Positions 31,914 through 40,817 of a stretch of 46,092 bases of DNA are shown in pieces; position 1 is the stretch's first letter, and every line of letters starts with the position of its first letter. The stretch comes from Bacteroidota bacterium (GTDB lineage Bacteria > Bacteroidota > Bacteroidia > Chitinophagales > Chitinophagaceae), in NCBI GenBank assembly GCA_005789565.1, contig SXXL01000051.1:1-46092 (forward strand), given 5' to 3'. Position numbers and translations under genes: made by a program. The notes beneath the pieces were generated by a model. It was not told where the DNA came from. It searched no databases and was given only the letters and a program-made list of their open reading frames with translations.

Positions 31914-33038
31914 ATGACCAAAATTGGCATCCTGGGTGGCGGGCAGTTGGGACGAATGCTGCTGCAGGCAGCTGCCAACTATGCGGCCGAAACGCACGTG
32001 ATGGAGAATGACCCGCACTGTCCGGCCGCTTCCCTCTGTCATCACTTTCACCTGGGAAACATCCGCGACTACGAGGCCGTGCTCCATTTTGGTCGGCAAG
32101 TAGAGGTTCTCACCATCGAGATCGAGCAAGTGAACGTGGATGCCCTCGAACAACTCGAGCAAGAAGGTATACGCGTCATCCCCAAACCCGCTGTGCTTCG
32201 GATCATTCAAAATAAGATCCACCAAAAAGCATTCTATCAACAAAACAATATCCCCACCGCACCTTTTCGCATCACCCAAAACCGATCGGAACTCACTGAG
32301 TGCCTCGAATGGCTGCCCGCCGCTCACAAACTGGGTGTGGGCGGTTACGATGGCCGGGGCGTGGTCATCTTGAACCAAGCCACCGACCTCGCTAAAGGTT
32401 TCGATGCACCGGCGGTGCTGGAAAAAAAGATCGAGATCGAAAAAGAGATCGCCGTACTCGTGGCAGTTGGGCAATCGGGTGAAACCTGCACCTATCCTCC
32501 GGTCGAAATGGTGTTCGATCCGGCACTCAATTTGCTTGATTATCAGGTTTGTCCGGCTGATATCGATACTGAAATAGCAAGTCAAGCAAGCGCCCTGGCC
32601 CAGCAATTGGTGACCGCATTCGGATCACCGGGATTGTTTGCGGTGGAGATGTTTCTTGACCGTCGAGGGGATGTTTGGATCAATGAGGTGGCACCCCGGG
32701 TGCACAACAGCGGGCACCATACAATCGAGGCGCATTACAGCTCACAATTTGACATGTTGTGGCGGATCCTGATGGGTTTACCGCTGGGCAACCCGGCTGC
32801 CATCCTACCCTCCCTGATGATGAACATCGTGGGAGCTGCCGGGTACTCCGGGGAGGCCTGTTATGAGGGACTCGAAACGGTCCTTCGACTGCCCAACACC
32901 TTTGTGCATCTATACGGCAAGAAAATGACCCAGCCCGGTCGAAAAATGGGTCACATCACCCTGCTGGGCTCTGAACCGAGTGAGCTACAAAAAACGGCGG
33001 AGGAGATCAAATCCACCTTGCGGGTTACGGCCCGCTAA
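31914..33038 (+). CDS. purK: N5-carboxyaminoimidazole ribonucleotide synthase PurK
   Basis: PurK uses ATP and bicarbonate to carboxylate AIR to N5-CAIR in purine synthesis. The 374-residue ATP-grasp protein begins KIGILGGGQLGRM and shows the family segments LTIEIEQVNVDAL, LGVGGYDGRGV, VEMFLDRRGDVWINEVAPRVHNSGH and LMMNIVG. It is followed by an RND efflux operon, and its metabolic partner purE is 5.6 kb downstream on the same strand. Confidence 0.97.
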   Translation: MTKIGILGGGQLGRMLLQAAANYAAETHVMENDPHCPAASLCHHFHLGNIRDYEAVLHFGRQVEVLTIEIEQVNVDALEQLEQEGIRVIPKPAVLRIIQNKIHQKAFYQQNNIPTAPFRITQNRSELTECLEWLPAAHKLGVGGYDGRGVVILNQATDLAKGFDAPAVLEKKIEIEKEIAVLVAVGQSGETCTYPPVEMVFDPALNLLDYQVCPADIDTEIASQASALAQQLVTAFGSPGLFAVEMFLDRRGDVWINEVAPRVHNSGHHTIEAHYSSQFDMLWRILMGLPLGNPAAILPSLMMNIVGAAGYSGEACYEGLETVLRLPNTFVHLYGKKMTQPGRKMGHITLLGSEPSELQKTAEEIKSTLRVTAR

Positions 33039-33085
33039 GCGGATGGCTACCGGACATCGGGCCACCGCATCTACCCACCATTGGT

Positions 33086-33093
33086 TACCTTTG
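33086..33093 (+). promoter_or_regulatory. -7 promoter box of the RND efflux operon
   Basis: TACCTTTG matches TAnnTTTG perfectly, 20 nt before the adaptor ATG at 33114. It overlaps a possible upstream TTG start, which argues against that start. Confidence 0.65.
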
Positions 33094-33113
33094 ACCGATA
33101 CCTTTTTAACAAC

Positions 33114-34172
33114 ATGAGATCGTATTTCGCTGCCTGCCTGTTGCTCAGTTTTTTTGGGGTCGCCTGTGGTGACGAGAAAAAGGATAGCGCTGCCGGCGGA
33201 TCCAAACAAATGACTCCGGCCAAAGCAGAGGCGTATATCCTTCGCCCCATGCCTTTTCAGGAAACGCTGGAAGTCCCCGGCACTTTGATGGCATCCGAAT
33301 CGGCCGAGATCCATCCGGAGAGTTCGGGACGCATTGCGCGTCTGAATCTGGCCGAGGGCCAATCGGTGGCCGCCGGATACCTGATCGCCAAGATCGACGA
33401 TGCCGAGTGGCAGGCTCAATTGATAAAACTCCAAGCACAACTGGAGATCGCGGAGCAAACGCAAGCCAGGCAGTCCAAACTGCTGGCCGTGCAGGGCATC
33501 AGTCAGCAAGACTATGACCTGAGTGTGCTTCAGGTGCGAAACCTGAAGGCCGACATCGGCATCTTGAAAACGGCGATCGATAAGACGGAAGTGCGGGCAC
33601 CTTTCAACGGAAAACTGGGACTGAAAAATATCAGCGTCGGCGCCTACGTGACACCGGCCACACTCATCACCACGATCCAGCAAACGCAATCATTAAAACT
33701 TGATTTTTTTCTACCGGAGAAATATGCACAGGGTCTACGACCCGGTGCAACGGTTGAGTTTCGTACGACCGGCTCAACGACTGCTCACACCGCCGTCGTC
33801 ACCGCACTGGCTCCAGGCTTGACGGAAAACAACCGAAGCCTGAATTATCGGGCCACTGTGCGCAACACTCATCCCTCGCTGATCCCCGGCGCTTTTGCGA
33901 CGGTCACGATCCGTCTATCGGAAAATCCCAATGCCTTGATGCTACCGGCACAGGCGGTAATACCGCAGGCACGGGGCAAACGAGCGATCCGATACAACAG
34001 CGGAAAGATCGAATTCGTAGATATCGTTACCGGTGCCCGCACCACCGACCGGGTGGAAGTGGTCAGCGGACTGAACGCCGGAGATACCATTTTGCTGAGC
34101 GGACTCATGGGGGCCAGACCCAATGCCCCGGTGCAGATCGGAAAGATTCAAAACGCGACAACCACGCAATAA
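33114..34172 (+). CDS. RND efflux periplasmic adaptor lipoprotein (membrane fusion protein)
   Basis: The adaptor bridges the inner-membrane RND pump and the TolC-type channel. The 352-residue protein has a lipoprotein signal with lipobox GVAC (Cys18). The lipoyl/barrel-sandwich halves are SAEIHPESSGRIARLNLAEGQSV-like and VRAPFNGKLGLKNISVGAYV. They flank a helical hairpin (residues about 90-145), and a beta-barrel and C-terminal membrane-proximal domain follow. The ATG at 33114 fits the lipobox spacing. It is 18 nt upstream of the pump gene. Confidence 0.94.
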   Translation: MRSYFAACLLLSFFGVACGDEKKDSAAGGSKQMTPAKAEAYILRPMPFQETLEVPGTLMASESAEIHPESSGRIARLNLAEGQSVAAGYLIAKIDDAEWQAQLIKLQAQLEIAEQTQARQSKLLAVQGISQQDYDLSVLQVRNLKADIGILKTAIDKTEVRAPFNGKLGLKNISVGAYVTPATLITTIQQTQSLKLDFFLPEKYAQGLRPGATVEFRTTGSTTAHTAVVTALAPGLTENNRSLNYRATVRNTHPSLIPGAFATVTIRLSENPNALMLPAQAVIPQARGKRAIRYNSGKIEFVDIVTGARTTDRVEVVSGLNAGDTILLSGLMGARPNAPVQIGKIQNATTTQ

Positions 34173-34190
34173 ACCCCTCGGAACGCCGTC

Positions 34191-37100
34191 ATGAACATTT
34201 CCGAATTGAGTTTACGCCGACCCGTGCTGGCACTGGTCATGAATATCCTGATCGTGCTGTTTGGCCTGATCGGGTTTCGTTTCCTGGGTGTGCGCGATTA
34301 TCCCGCCATCGATCCGCCCAACATTAGTGTACGGACCGCCTATCCTGGCTCCAGTGCAGCCATCATCGAGTCGGAGATCACCGAGCCGCTCGAGAAAGCC
34401 ATCAACGGCATTGCCGGTGTCAAGAACATCACGTCTACCAGTAGCAGCGGCACCAGCAACATCAACGTAGAATTTGAGCTGGGGATCGACCTGGAATCGG
34501 CCGCCAATGACGTGCGAGACAAAGTATCACAGGCCGAACGGGATCTGCCGCCCGATATCGAAGGAAAACCGGTGGTATCCAAAGCGGATGCCAGCTCGGA
34601 TCCCATCCTTTCGATGACCGTTCAAAGCAACACCCGGAATCAATTGCAGATGACCGAGTATGCGAACAACGTACTGGTGGAGCGCCTGCAAACCATCCCC
34701 GGCGTCAGCGGCGTTCAGATCTGGGGGGAGAAGCGTTATGCCATGCGGATCTGGCTCGATCCAAACCGTCTGCAAGCCTTGCAGGTCAGTGGAAACGACA
34801 TTCAATCCGCCTTGTCAAGAGAGAACGTGGAATTACCCGCCGGAAAGATCACCGGGAATCAGACCGAGCTGAACGTTCGCACCTTTGGCCGATTGAACAC
34901 GGAGGAAGAATTCAACTCGCTGATCATAAAAAATGTCAACGGTACCGACATCCGCCTGCGCGAGGTGGCCGAGGTAGTACTCGGGCCCGAGAATGAGGAG
35001 ACCGTTCTGAAAGGCAATGGTGTTCCCATGATCGCCCTGGCCGTCATCCCCCAGCCCGGCTCCAATTATGTAGCGATCGCCGATGAATTTTTCAAACGAC
35101 TGGAACAGATCAAAAAAGAAATGCCGGCTGATATTTCGGTGAATGTGGGACTCGATCAAACCAAATTCATCCGAAAATCCATTTTGGAAGTTCGGGAAAC
35201 ACTGATGATCGCTTTTTTGCTGGTGGTGATGATCATTTACGCATTCTTCCGCGACTGGATCATTGCGATTCGTCCCCTGATCGACATTCCCGTCTCCCTC
35301 ATCGGTTCTTTTTTCATTATGTATCTGATGGAATTTTCCATCAACGTGCTCTCGCTGCTGGCCGTGGTACTCGCGACCGGACTAGTGGTGGACGATGGCA
35401 TCGTGGTCACCGAGAACATATTCAAGAAAATGGAACGCGGCATGAATCGCTATCAGGCTGCCCTCGAAGGATCCAAGGAGATCTATTTTGCCGTGATCGC
35501 CACCTCCATTACGTTGGCCGTGGTTTTTCTGCCCATCATTTTCTTAGAGGGATTTGTGGGACGGTTATTCCGGGAGTTCGGGATCGTCGTAGCCGGTGCC
35601 GTGCTGATCTCCGCATTCGTTTCGCTGACCCTTACGCCCGTGCTCAACGTCAAGCTGTCCCGAAAAAATACCAGCGACCATCCCTGGTTCTATCGTAAGA
35701 CCGAACCCTTTTTCCATTGGCTGGAGCACGCCTATGAAAAAGCCCTGAGCCGATTCATGCGCATCCGATGGATGGCCTTTGTGATCGTGGCGGCTTGTAT
35801 CGGTGCCATCGTATGGGTGGGGGGTAACCTTCAATCGGAACTGGCCCCGATGGAGGACCGCAGCCAGTTTCGGGTGCAGATGACAGCACCGGAGGGAACC
35901 TCTTTTGATGCGATGGACATTCAGGTGAATCGGGTTACCGACCTGATGCTGGATTCCGTGCCCGAACGCGACATGGTGTTGAGCGTCACTTCGCCGGGTT
36001 TCACGGGCAGCGGAAATGCCAATACGGGTTTTGTTCGGGTGACCTTGCAGTCCCCCACCGAACGAGAAAGAAGTCAGTCTGATATCGTAAAGATGGTCAA
36101 CCGGAACCTCGGTAAATTCAATCAGGTACGGGCCGTCACCATCGAGGAACAAACCATTTCGGTGAACAGAAGAGGCGGACAACCCGTGGCCTTTGTGATC
36201 CAAAACAACGACTTCAATAAACTCACCCAAGCACTCCCCCGCTTGCTCGATTCCGCCAAGCAGAGTAAAATCCTGATGAATGCGGACGTTGACCTCAAAT
36301 TCAACAAGCCGGAGCTCACCATAGAAGTAGATCGACTCCGGGCCGCTCAATTGGGCGTTTCCGTCTCCGATATCTCCCAAACCCTGCAAATGGCCTTCAG
36401 CAACCGGCGCATGGGTTATTTCATCAAGGAGGGAAAACAATATCAGGTAATGGGACAGATGGCCCGCTCCTTCCGCGACGAACCGGGCGATCTTCGGCAA
36501 TTGTTCGTTCGCAACAACCGTGGAGAACTGATCTCGCTGGACAACCTTATTCAATTCAAGGAAACAACCACCCCGCCCACGATCTATCATTTCAATCGGT
36601 ATAAATCGGGCACCATTTCAGCCGGACTCCAGCCCGGTTACACCATCGGTGACGGCATCCAGGAGATGGAACGCATTACCAAGGGTGTATTGGATGACAG
36701 CTTCTCCACCTCTCTGACCGGCTCTTCGCGTGATTTCAAGGAAAGCAGCAGCAACATCAGCTTCGCTTTTATTTTAGCGCTGGCACTGATCTTCCTGATC
36801 CTGGCCGCACAATTTGAAAGCTTCATCGACCCGCTGATCATCATGCTGACGGTGCCCCTGGCCTTGGCCGGTGCCGTGATCTCGCTTTCGCTGTTTGGTC
36901 ACACCTTGAATATCTTCTCCCAGATCGGCATCATCATGCTGATCGGACTGGTGACCAAAAACGGTATTCTCATTGTGGAATTTGCCAACCAAAGCCGTGA
37001 GAAAGGGATGTGCAAGATGGAAGCCGTTGTCTTTGCGGCCTCGCAACGTTTCAGACCGATCCTCATGACCAGTCTGGCCATGGCACTGGGTGCCTTACCC

Positions 37101-37274
37101 CTGGCCTTGTCGCTAGGTGCGGCCGCTACCAGCCGAATCCCCCTGGGCGTAGTGATCGTGGGAGGCATTCTGTTCGCGTTGATATTGACGTTGTTTGTGA
37201 TCCCTGCGATGTATAGTTACCTATCCACCAAACATCGCAAAACGTTCGATCAAAAAATGGCTGCCGCTTCATGA
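34191..37274 (+). CDS. RND family multidrug efflux permease
   Basis: This 1027-residue AcrB-like proton antiporter has the expected two repeats of one helix, a large periplasmic domain and five more helices. It starts MNISELSLRRPVLALVMNIL. The proton-relay segment GLVVDDGIVVTENIF (about residues 398-412) has the two conserved Asp. The second half has ILTAAQ-like ALIFLILAAQFESFIDP and LVTKNGILIVEFANQ. The family exports drugs, detergents or metabolites; the substrate is not predictable. The last codons overlap the TolC gene by 4 nt (ATGA). Confidence 0.96.
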   Translation: MNISELSLRRPVLALVMNILIVLFGLIGFRFLGVRDYPAIDPPNISVRTAYPGSSAAIIESEITEPLEKAINGIAGVKNITSTSSSGTSNINVEFELGIDLESAANDVRDKVSQAERDLPPDIEGKPVVSKADASSDPILSMTVQSNTRNQLQMTEYANNVLVERLQTIPGVSGVQIWGEKRYAMRIWLDPNRLQALQVSGNDIQSALSRENVELPAGKITGNQTELNVRTFGRLNTEEEFNSLIIKNVNGTDIRLREVAEVVLGPENEETVLKGNGVPMIALAVIPQPGSNYVAIADEFFKRLEQIKKEMPADISVNVGLDQTKFIRKSILEVRETLMIAFLLVVMIIYAFFRDWIIAIRPLIDIPVSLIGSFFIMYLMEFSINVLSLLAVVLATGLVVDDGIVVTENIFKKMERGMNRYQAALEGSKEIYFAVIATSITLAVVFLPIIFLEGFVGRLFREFGIVVAGAVLISAFVSLTLTPVLNVKLSRKNTSDHPWFYRKTEPFFHWLEHAYEKALSRFMRIRWMAFVIVAACIGAIVWVGGNLQSELAPMEDRSQFRVQMTAPEGTSFDAMDIQVNRVTDLMLDSVPERDMVLSVTSPGFTGSGNANTGFVRVTLQSPTERERSQSDIVKMVNRNLGKFNQVRAVTIEEQTISVNRRGGQPVAFVIQNNDFNKLTQALPRLLDSAKQSKILMNADVDLKFNKPELTIEVDRLRAAQLGVSVSDISQTLQMAFSNRRMGYFIKEGKQYQVMGQMARSFRDEPGDLRQLFVRNNRGELISLDNLIQFKETTTPPTIYHFNRYKSGTISAGLQPGYTIGDGIQEMERITKGVLDDSFSTSLTGSSRDFKESSSNISFAFILALALIFLILAAQFESFIDPLIIMLTVPLALAGAVISLSLFGHTLNIFSQIGIIMLIGLVTKNGILIVEFANQSREKGMCKMEAVVFAASQRFRPILMTSLAMALGALPLALSLGAAATSRIPLGVVIVGGILFALILTLFVIPAMYSYLSTKHRKTFDQKMAAAS

Positions 37275-38608
37275 TAAGAATCCTTCCCATCCTTGCCTTC
37301 GTATCCGGGTCGATCCAGTCCCTGAACGCCCAGCGCATCCTGACATTGGAGGAGGCCATTGGCCGTACGCTCGAAAACAACTGGGAGATCCGGATCGCCC
37401 GCAATGACTCCATCGTGGCCGCGATCGACCGGCAATACCGCAACGCCGGTTTCTTTCCCAATGTGAATGCCAATGCGGGACAGGTCTTCAACAACAACGA
37501 TCAATACCAGAAATTCACGGACGGAACCATCCGCGAACGAAACGATGTGAAATCCAGTAACCTCAGCGGCAACGTTTCATTGAACTGGACGCTGTTTGAC
37601 GGGGGACGAATGTTTGCCACTCGGGCCCGGCTGGATGAACTGCTTCAACAAGGCGAATGGTCGGTTCGCAACCAGGTCAATAATACCATCGCCGAGGTGG
37701 TCAATGCCTATTACAGCATCGTACAGTTGAATCAACAGGCAAAAGCGCTGGAAAAACAGATCGCCGTATTCGAGGAAAGAGAGAAACTGGCCCGTCAAAA
37801 ACTCGAGATCGGCTTTGGCACCAAGCCCGATCTGCTGCAAAGCCAGATCGACCTGAATAGCCAAAAAAGCCTACGACTGTCATTGCAAAATCAGATCATT
37901 CAAGCCAAGCAAGCCCTGAACCGGTTGATGCAACCGCAGCTGGCCCTGAATGAAAAATCAGCCGCCGACTGGTACGAAGTGTCTGCTGAGATTCCCATCC
38001 GATCCGATCTTTCCCTGGGCGCGATACAGGATTCGCTCGCATCCAACAATCCGCAATTGCAGATCCAAAAGCGTTCCATTCGCCTGGCCGAAAGAACCCT
38101 TCAGGAAAGAAAAGCAGATCGCTTCCCGACCCTTAGCTTCAATTCGGCGTATAATTTCAGCCGGCTCGACAATAAAGCCGTCGTAAACCCGTTCCAACCC
38201 CTGTTCAGCCGAAACCTGGGATTGAACTATGGTTTCACGGCTTCGGTACCACTTTTCAATCAATTCCGCGTTCGACGACAGATCGAACAAGCCAAACAAG
38301 ATATCCGTTTGCAGGAAATGCGTTGGGAACAACAAAACCTGAACCTTCGGCTCAGTGCCTGGAATGCCTTTCAGCGATACCTGATGCTCGTCGAGACCTG
38401 GAAATTGGAGGAAGACAATATCCGCCTGGCAGAAGAAAACGTACAGATCGTACTGGAGGTTTACCGACTCAACTCCACTACCCTTCTGCAACTCAAAGAA
38501 GCGCAGCGCAGTTTACAAGAAGCCTACGATCGGCTGATCCGTGCCCGCTTGCAAGCCAAAGTGGCGGAAACGGAACTCCTTCGTCTCCAGGGCAAATTTG
38601 TGCAATAG
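37271..38608 (+). CDS. TolC family outer-membrane efflux channel
   Basis: The 445-residue protein has a signal peptide (residues 1-20, ending LNAQ) and two outer membrane efflux repeats rich in coiled-coil helices (first repeat near [20 protein letters not shown], second near [22 protein letters not shown]). It should form the trimeric tunnel for the preceding adaptor and pump. Its ATG overlaps the pump stop by 4 nt, completing an adaptor-pump-channel operon. Confidence 0.94.
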   Translation: MIRILPILAFVSGSIQSLNAQRILTLEEAIGRTLENNWEIRIARNDSIVAAIDRQYRNAGFFPNVNANAGQVFNNNDQYQKFTDGTIRERNDVKSSNLSGNVSLNWTLFDGGRMFATRARLDELLQQGEWSVRNQVNNTIAEVVNAYYSIVQLNQQAKALEKQIAVFEEREKLARQKLEIGFGTKPDLLQSQIDLNSQKSLRLSLQNQIIQAKQALNRLMQPQLALNEKSAADWYEVSAEIPIRSDLSLGAIQDSLASNNPQLQIQKRSIRLAERTLQERKADRFPTLSFNSAYNFSRLDNKAVVNPFQPLFSRNLGLNYGFTASVPLFNQFRVRRQIEQAKQDIRLQEMRWEQQNLNLRLSAWNAFQRYLMLVETWKLEEDNIRLAEENVQIVLEVYRLNSTTLLQLKEAQRSLQEAYDRLIRARLQAKVAETELLRLQGKFVQ

Positions 38609-38628
38609 CCCGTTCGCGCAATTTTCTG

Positions 38629-38636
38629 TTTCTTTG
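38629..38636 (+). promoter_or_regulatory. Possible -7 box of purE
   Basis: TTTCTTTG differs by one base from TAnnTTTG and lies 16 nt before the purE ATG, in the 44-nt gap after the TolC gene. Confidence 0.35.
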
Positions 38637-38652
38637 CAGAAAGAAAGTATTC

Positions 38653-39165
38653 ATGAATCCTCGCGTGGGCATTATCATGGGAAGTGACAGCGACCTGAAC
38701 GTCATGCAGGCAGCAGCCGACATCCTCCAGCATTTCAACGTGCCCCACGAAGTAACGGTGGTCTCCGCCCACCGCACCCCCGAACGGATGCGGGAATATG
38801 CCCAAAGTGCCCGTAACCGCGGACTTCAGGTCATCATCGCCGGTGCCGGCGGTGCCGCCCACCTGCCCGGGATGGTCGCCTCACTCACCACCCTACCAGT
38901 CATCGGCGTTCCGATCAAATCCACTAATTCCATCGATGGGTGGGATTCTGTACTCTCGATCTTACAAATGCCCAACGGCGTTCCGGTGGCAACCGTCGCG
39001 CTCAATGCCGCCAAAAATGCCGGCATCCTGGCTACTCAGATCCTGGGCGCCACCGATGCCGCTCTGGCCGATCAATTGAAGACCTATAAAGCGGGCCTGG
39101 AATCCGATGTGCTCAGCAAAGTAGAACAGCTTCGAAAAGACGGGTGGGCCAATCAATTTGACTGA
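38653..39165 (+). CDS. purE: N5-carboxyaminoimidazole ribonucleotide mutase PurE
   Basis: PurE rearranges N5-CAIR, the PurK product, to CAIR. The 170-residue class I enzyme shows the signatures [35 protein letters not shown] and [13 protein letters not shown]. The frame is open 330 nt further upstream inside the TolC gene; homology fixes the ATG at 38653. It abuts the stop of the convergent bshC (TGATCA). Confidence 0.97.
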   Translation: MNPRVGIIMGSDSDLNVMQAAADILQHFNVPHEVTVVSAHRTPERMREYAQSARNRGLQVIIAGAGGAAHLPGMVASLTTLPVIGVPIKSTNSIDGWDSVLSILQMPNGVPVATVALNAAKNAGILATQILGATDAALADQLKTYKAGLESDVLSKVEQLRKDGWANQFD

Positions 39166-40770
39166 TCAAGACTCTTCGATCAACCACGTAAATGACCGAT
39201 CGAACGGCTCAATGGCTGCATAGAGCCAATCGAGGTAGTTCTCCCCGTAGCGTGCATAATAATATCCGGCGTTCTCCCAACGCTCCTGCAATACTTTGCC
39301 CGGAAAGGCATCGCGTTGAAGGGTCTCGATTTGATGCTGTTGATCGCTCATCTTACGACGGGCTGCACGATCCATTTTTTGAGCCAATGCCTCGATCTTT
39401 TTCAGGGCTCTGGTGCGGAGCGAGTCTACATGCGCGCCTAACGTCGGATCGGCCGAGACGGCCTGGCGAGACAGCAGATCGTATTCGGCCGATATATTTT
39501 TCAAGCGGTCACTCAGATCCAATTGGGCCCGTGTGGGGTCGCTCATACGCCGACGCAACAACGCATCCACAGAACAGAATAGATCCACCGGCTTGAGATC
39601 CAACGCTTGTAAACGTTCAGCCGAACGGACATCCATCCATTGCAAGGAAGCCCGCAATTCCAATAATGGAAAGGGAACCTGAAATGCCTCGAAGACCGGT
39701 TTGAGTTGCAGCCAATAGGCCAACTCGCCGCCGCCTCCGATATAAACCAGGTTGGGAAGAATGATCTCTTGATACAGTCCGCGCAGGATCACGTTGGGAC
39801 TAAAACGCTCCGGATGTTCCTTCAACTCCTGCCGCAACTGCGTTTCATCCCACTGTCGGCGCTGATCTGTCAGCGTCCACGCCGGTCCCACCCGCTCGAT
39901 CCGTGTACGCTTGCCCTCCGTCAAATAAAACAAATTGATGTTGCGGGCATGTGCCTGCACCGGATAACCCCAGCTTTTCAAGCGGTCATTGACGGCTGAC
40001 ACTGCCTGGTGAGAAACGGCGTGTTGGAGCTCGTTCCAGAAAAATTCGGTGGCGGCCGATTTCAGATTCGGATGGTCCGCTTCCAGTATCAACAAGCCTC
40101 TGTCCGCCAGCAACGAGTGCAGCAACCGAAAGGTAGCGGCAGCCAAGCTGGAACCGATCGTATAAGACGCCCGGATCTTTTCCATCCAGTTCGGTCCGTA
40201 TGGAAAGGACCCCAGCCATTGAGCCTGCCGATCGATCAGATCGATCATGCCCTGATCCACTGTCATTCGGCCCACGGCTCCCTGCTGTTGGGTGTGCCAT
40301 TCCAATTTCTCTCCCAAGAGGTGGATGTGATTCAATTCCTCGAGGTCAGCATCCTCCGAGCCCAAATAAAAAACCGGGATAAAATGATGATCGGGCATTT
40401 GCGCATTCAGGGTATCCGCCAGACGAATCGCATGCAGGGCTTTGTAGAGTGTATATAGCGGCCCCAGAAATAGATTGCACTGATGTGCAGTGGTGATCGT
40501 GAAGGTGTTGGGGTTCGACAGGGACTCCATTTGTTGCTGTGTCGTTGCCGTGACCGAAACGAGCCGGTATTGTTCCGTGAGTGCATCCACCAGCCCAGAC
40601 CTGTCAGTCGTAAAGGACCTACGCCGCTCAATGGCCTGACGGATGGAATCGACCGAAAGCAACCCATGATGAAGCGATCCGATCTCCGGACGTTGATCCA
40701 AATAATCCAGTACCAGGGAAGTGAATTTCCCGGTCTCCCGATAGCTGTGTCGTTCCGTGCGAACCGTCAT
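39166..40770 (-). CDS. bshC: Bacillithiol biosynthesis cysteine-adding enzyme BshC
   Basis: BshC links cysteine to glucosaminyl-malate, the last step of bacillithiol synthesis. The 534-residue protein matches the family: TITTAHQCNLFLGPLYTLYK followed by FIPVFYLGSEDADLEELNHI, then NLVYIGGGGELAYWLQLKPVF. The C-terminal part contains a long coiled coil (about 420-480) and a final segment ERWENAGYYYARYGENYLDW. Length is normal. With BshB1 at 21592-22323 it supports bacillithiol as this organism's low-molecular-weight thiol. Confidence 0.93.
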   Translation of the reverse strand: MTVRTERHSYRETGKFTSLVLDYLDQRPEIGSLHHGLLSVDSIRQAIERRRSFTTDRSGLVDALTEQYRLVSVTATTQQQMESLSNPNTFTITTAHQCNLFLGPLYTLYKALHAIRLADTLNAQMPDHHFIPVFYLGSEDADLEELNHIHLLGEKLEWHTQQQGAVGRMTVDQGMIDLIDRQAQWLGSFPYGPNWMEKIRASYTIGSSLAAATFRLLHSLLADRGLLILEADHPNLKSAATEFFWNELQHAVSHQAVSAVNDRLKSWGYPVQAHARNINLFYLTEGKRTRIERVGPAWTLTDQRRQWDETQLRQELKEHPERFSPNVILRGLYQEIILPNLVYIGGGGELAYWLQLKPVFEAFQVPFPLLELRASLQWMDVRSAERLQALDLKPVDLFCSVDALLRRRMSDPTRAQLDLSDRLKNISAEYDLLSRQAVSADPTLGAHVDSLRTRALKKIEALAQKMDRAARRKMSDQQHQIETLQRDAFPGKVLQERWENAGYYYARYGENYLDWLYAAIEPFDRSFTWLIEES

Positions 40771-40776
40771 ACGGCG

Positions 40777-40784
40777 TAAAAGTA
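40777..40784 (-). promoter_or_regulatory. Possible -7 box of bshC
   Basis: On the minus strand TACTTTTA differs by one base from TAnnTTTG, 6 nt before the bshC ATG. Confidence 0.35.
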
Positions 40785-40817
40785 CAGCAATGTGCGGGAA
40801 GCGTTTCTGTAGCCGAT

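Noticed and set aside
35565-36590. A 341-codon open frame antisense to the RND pump
   Set aside because: It mirrors the pump gene, which has strong family motifs; no independent evidence of coding.
38323-38652. Long N-terminal extension of PurE inside the TolC gene
   Set aside because: The extension is an out-of-frame reading of TolC coding sequence; PurE homology begins exactly at the ATG at 38653.
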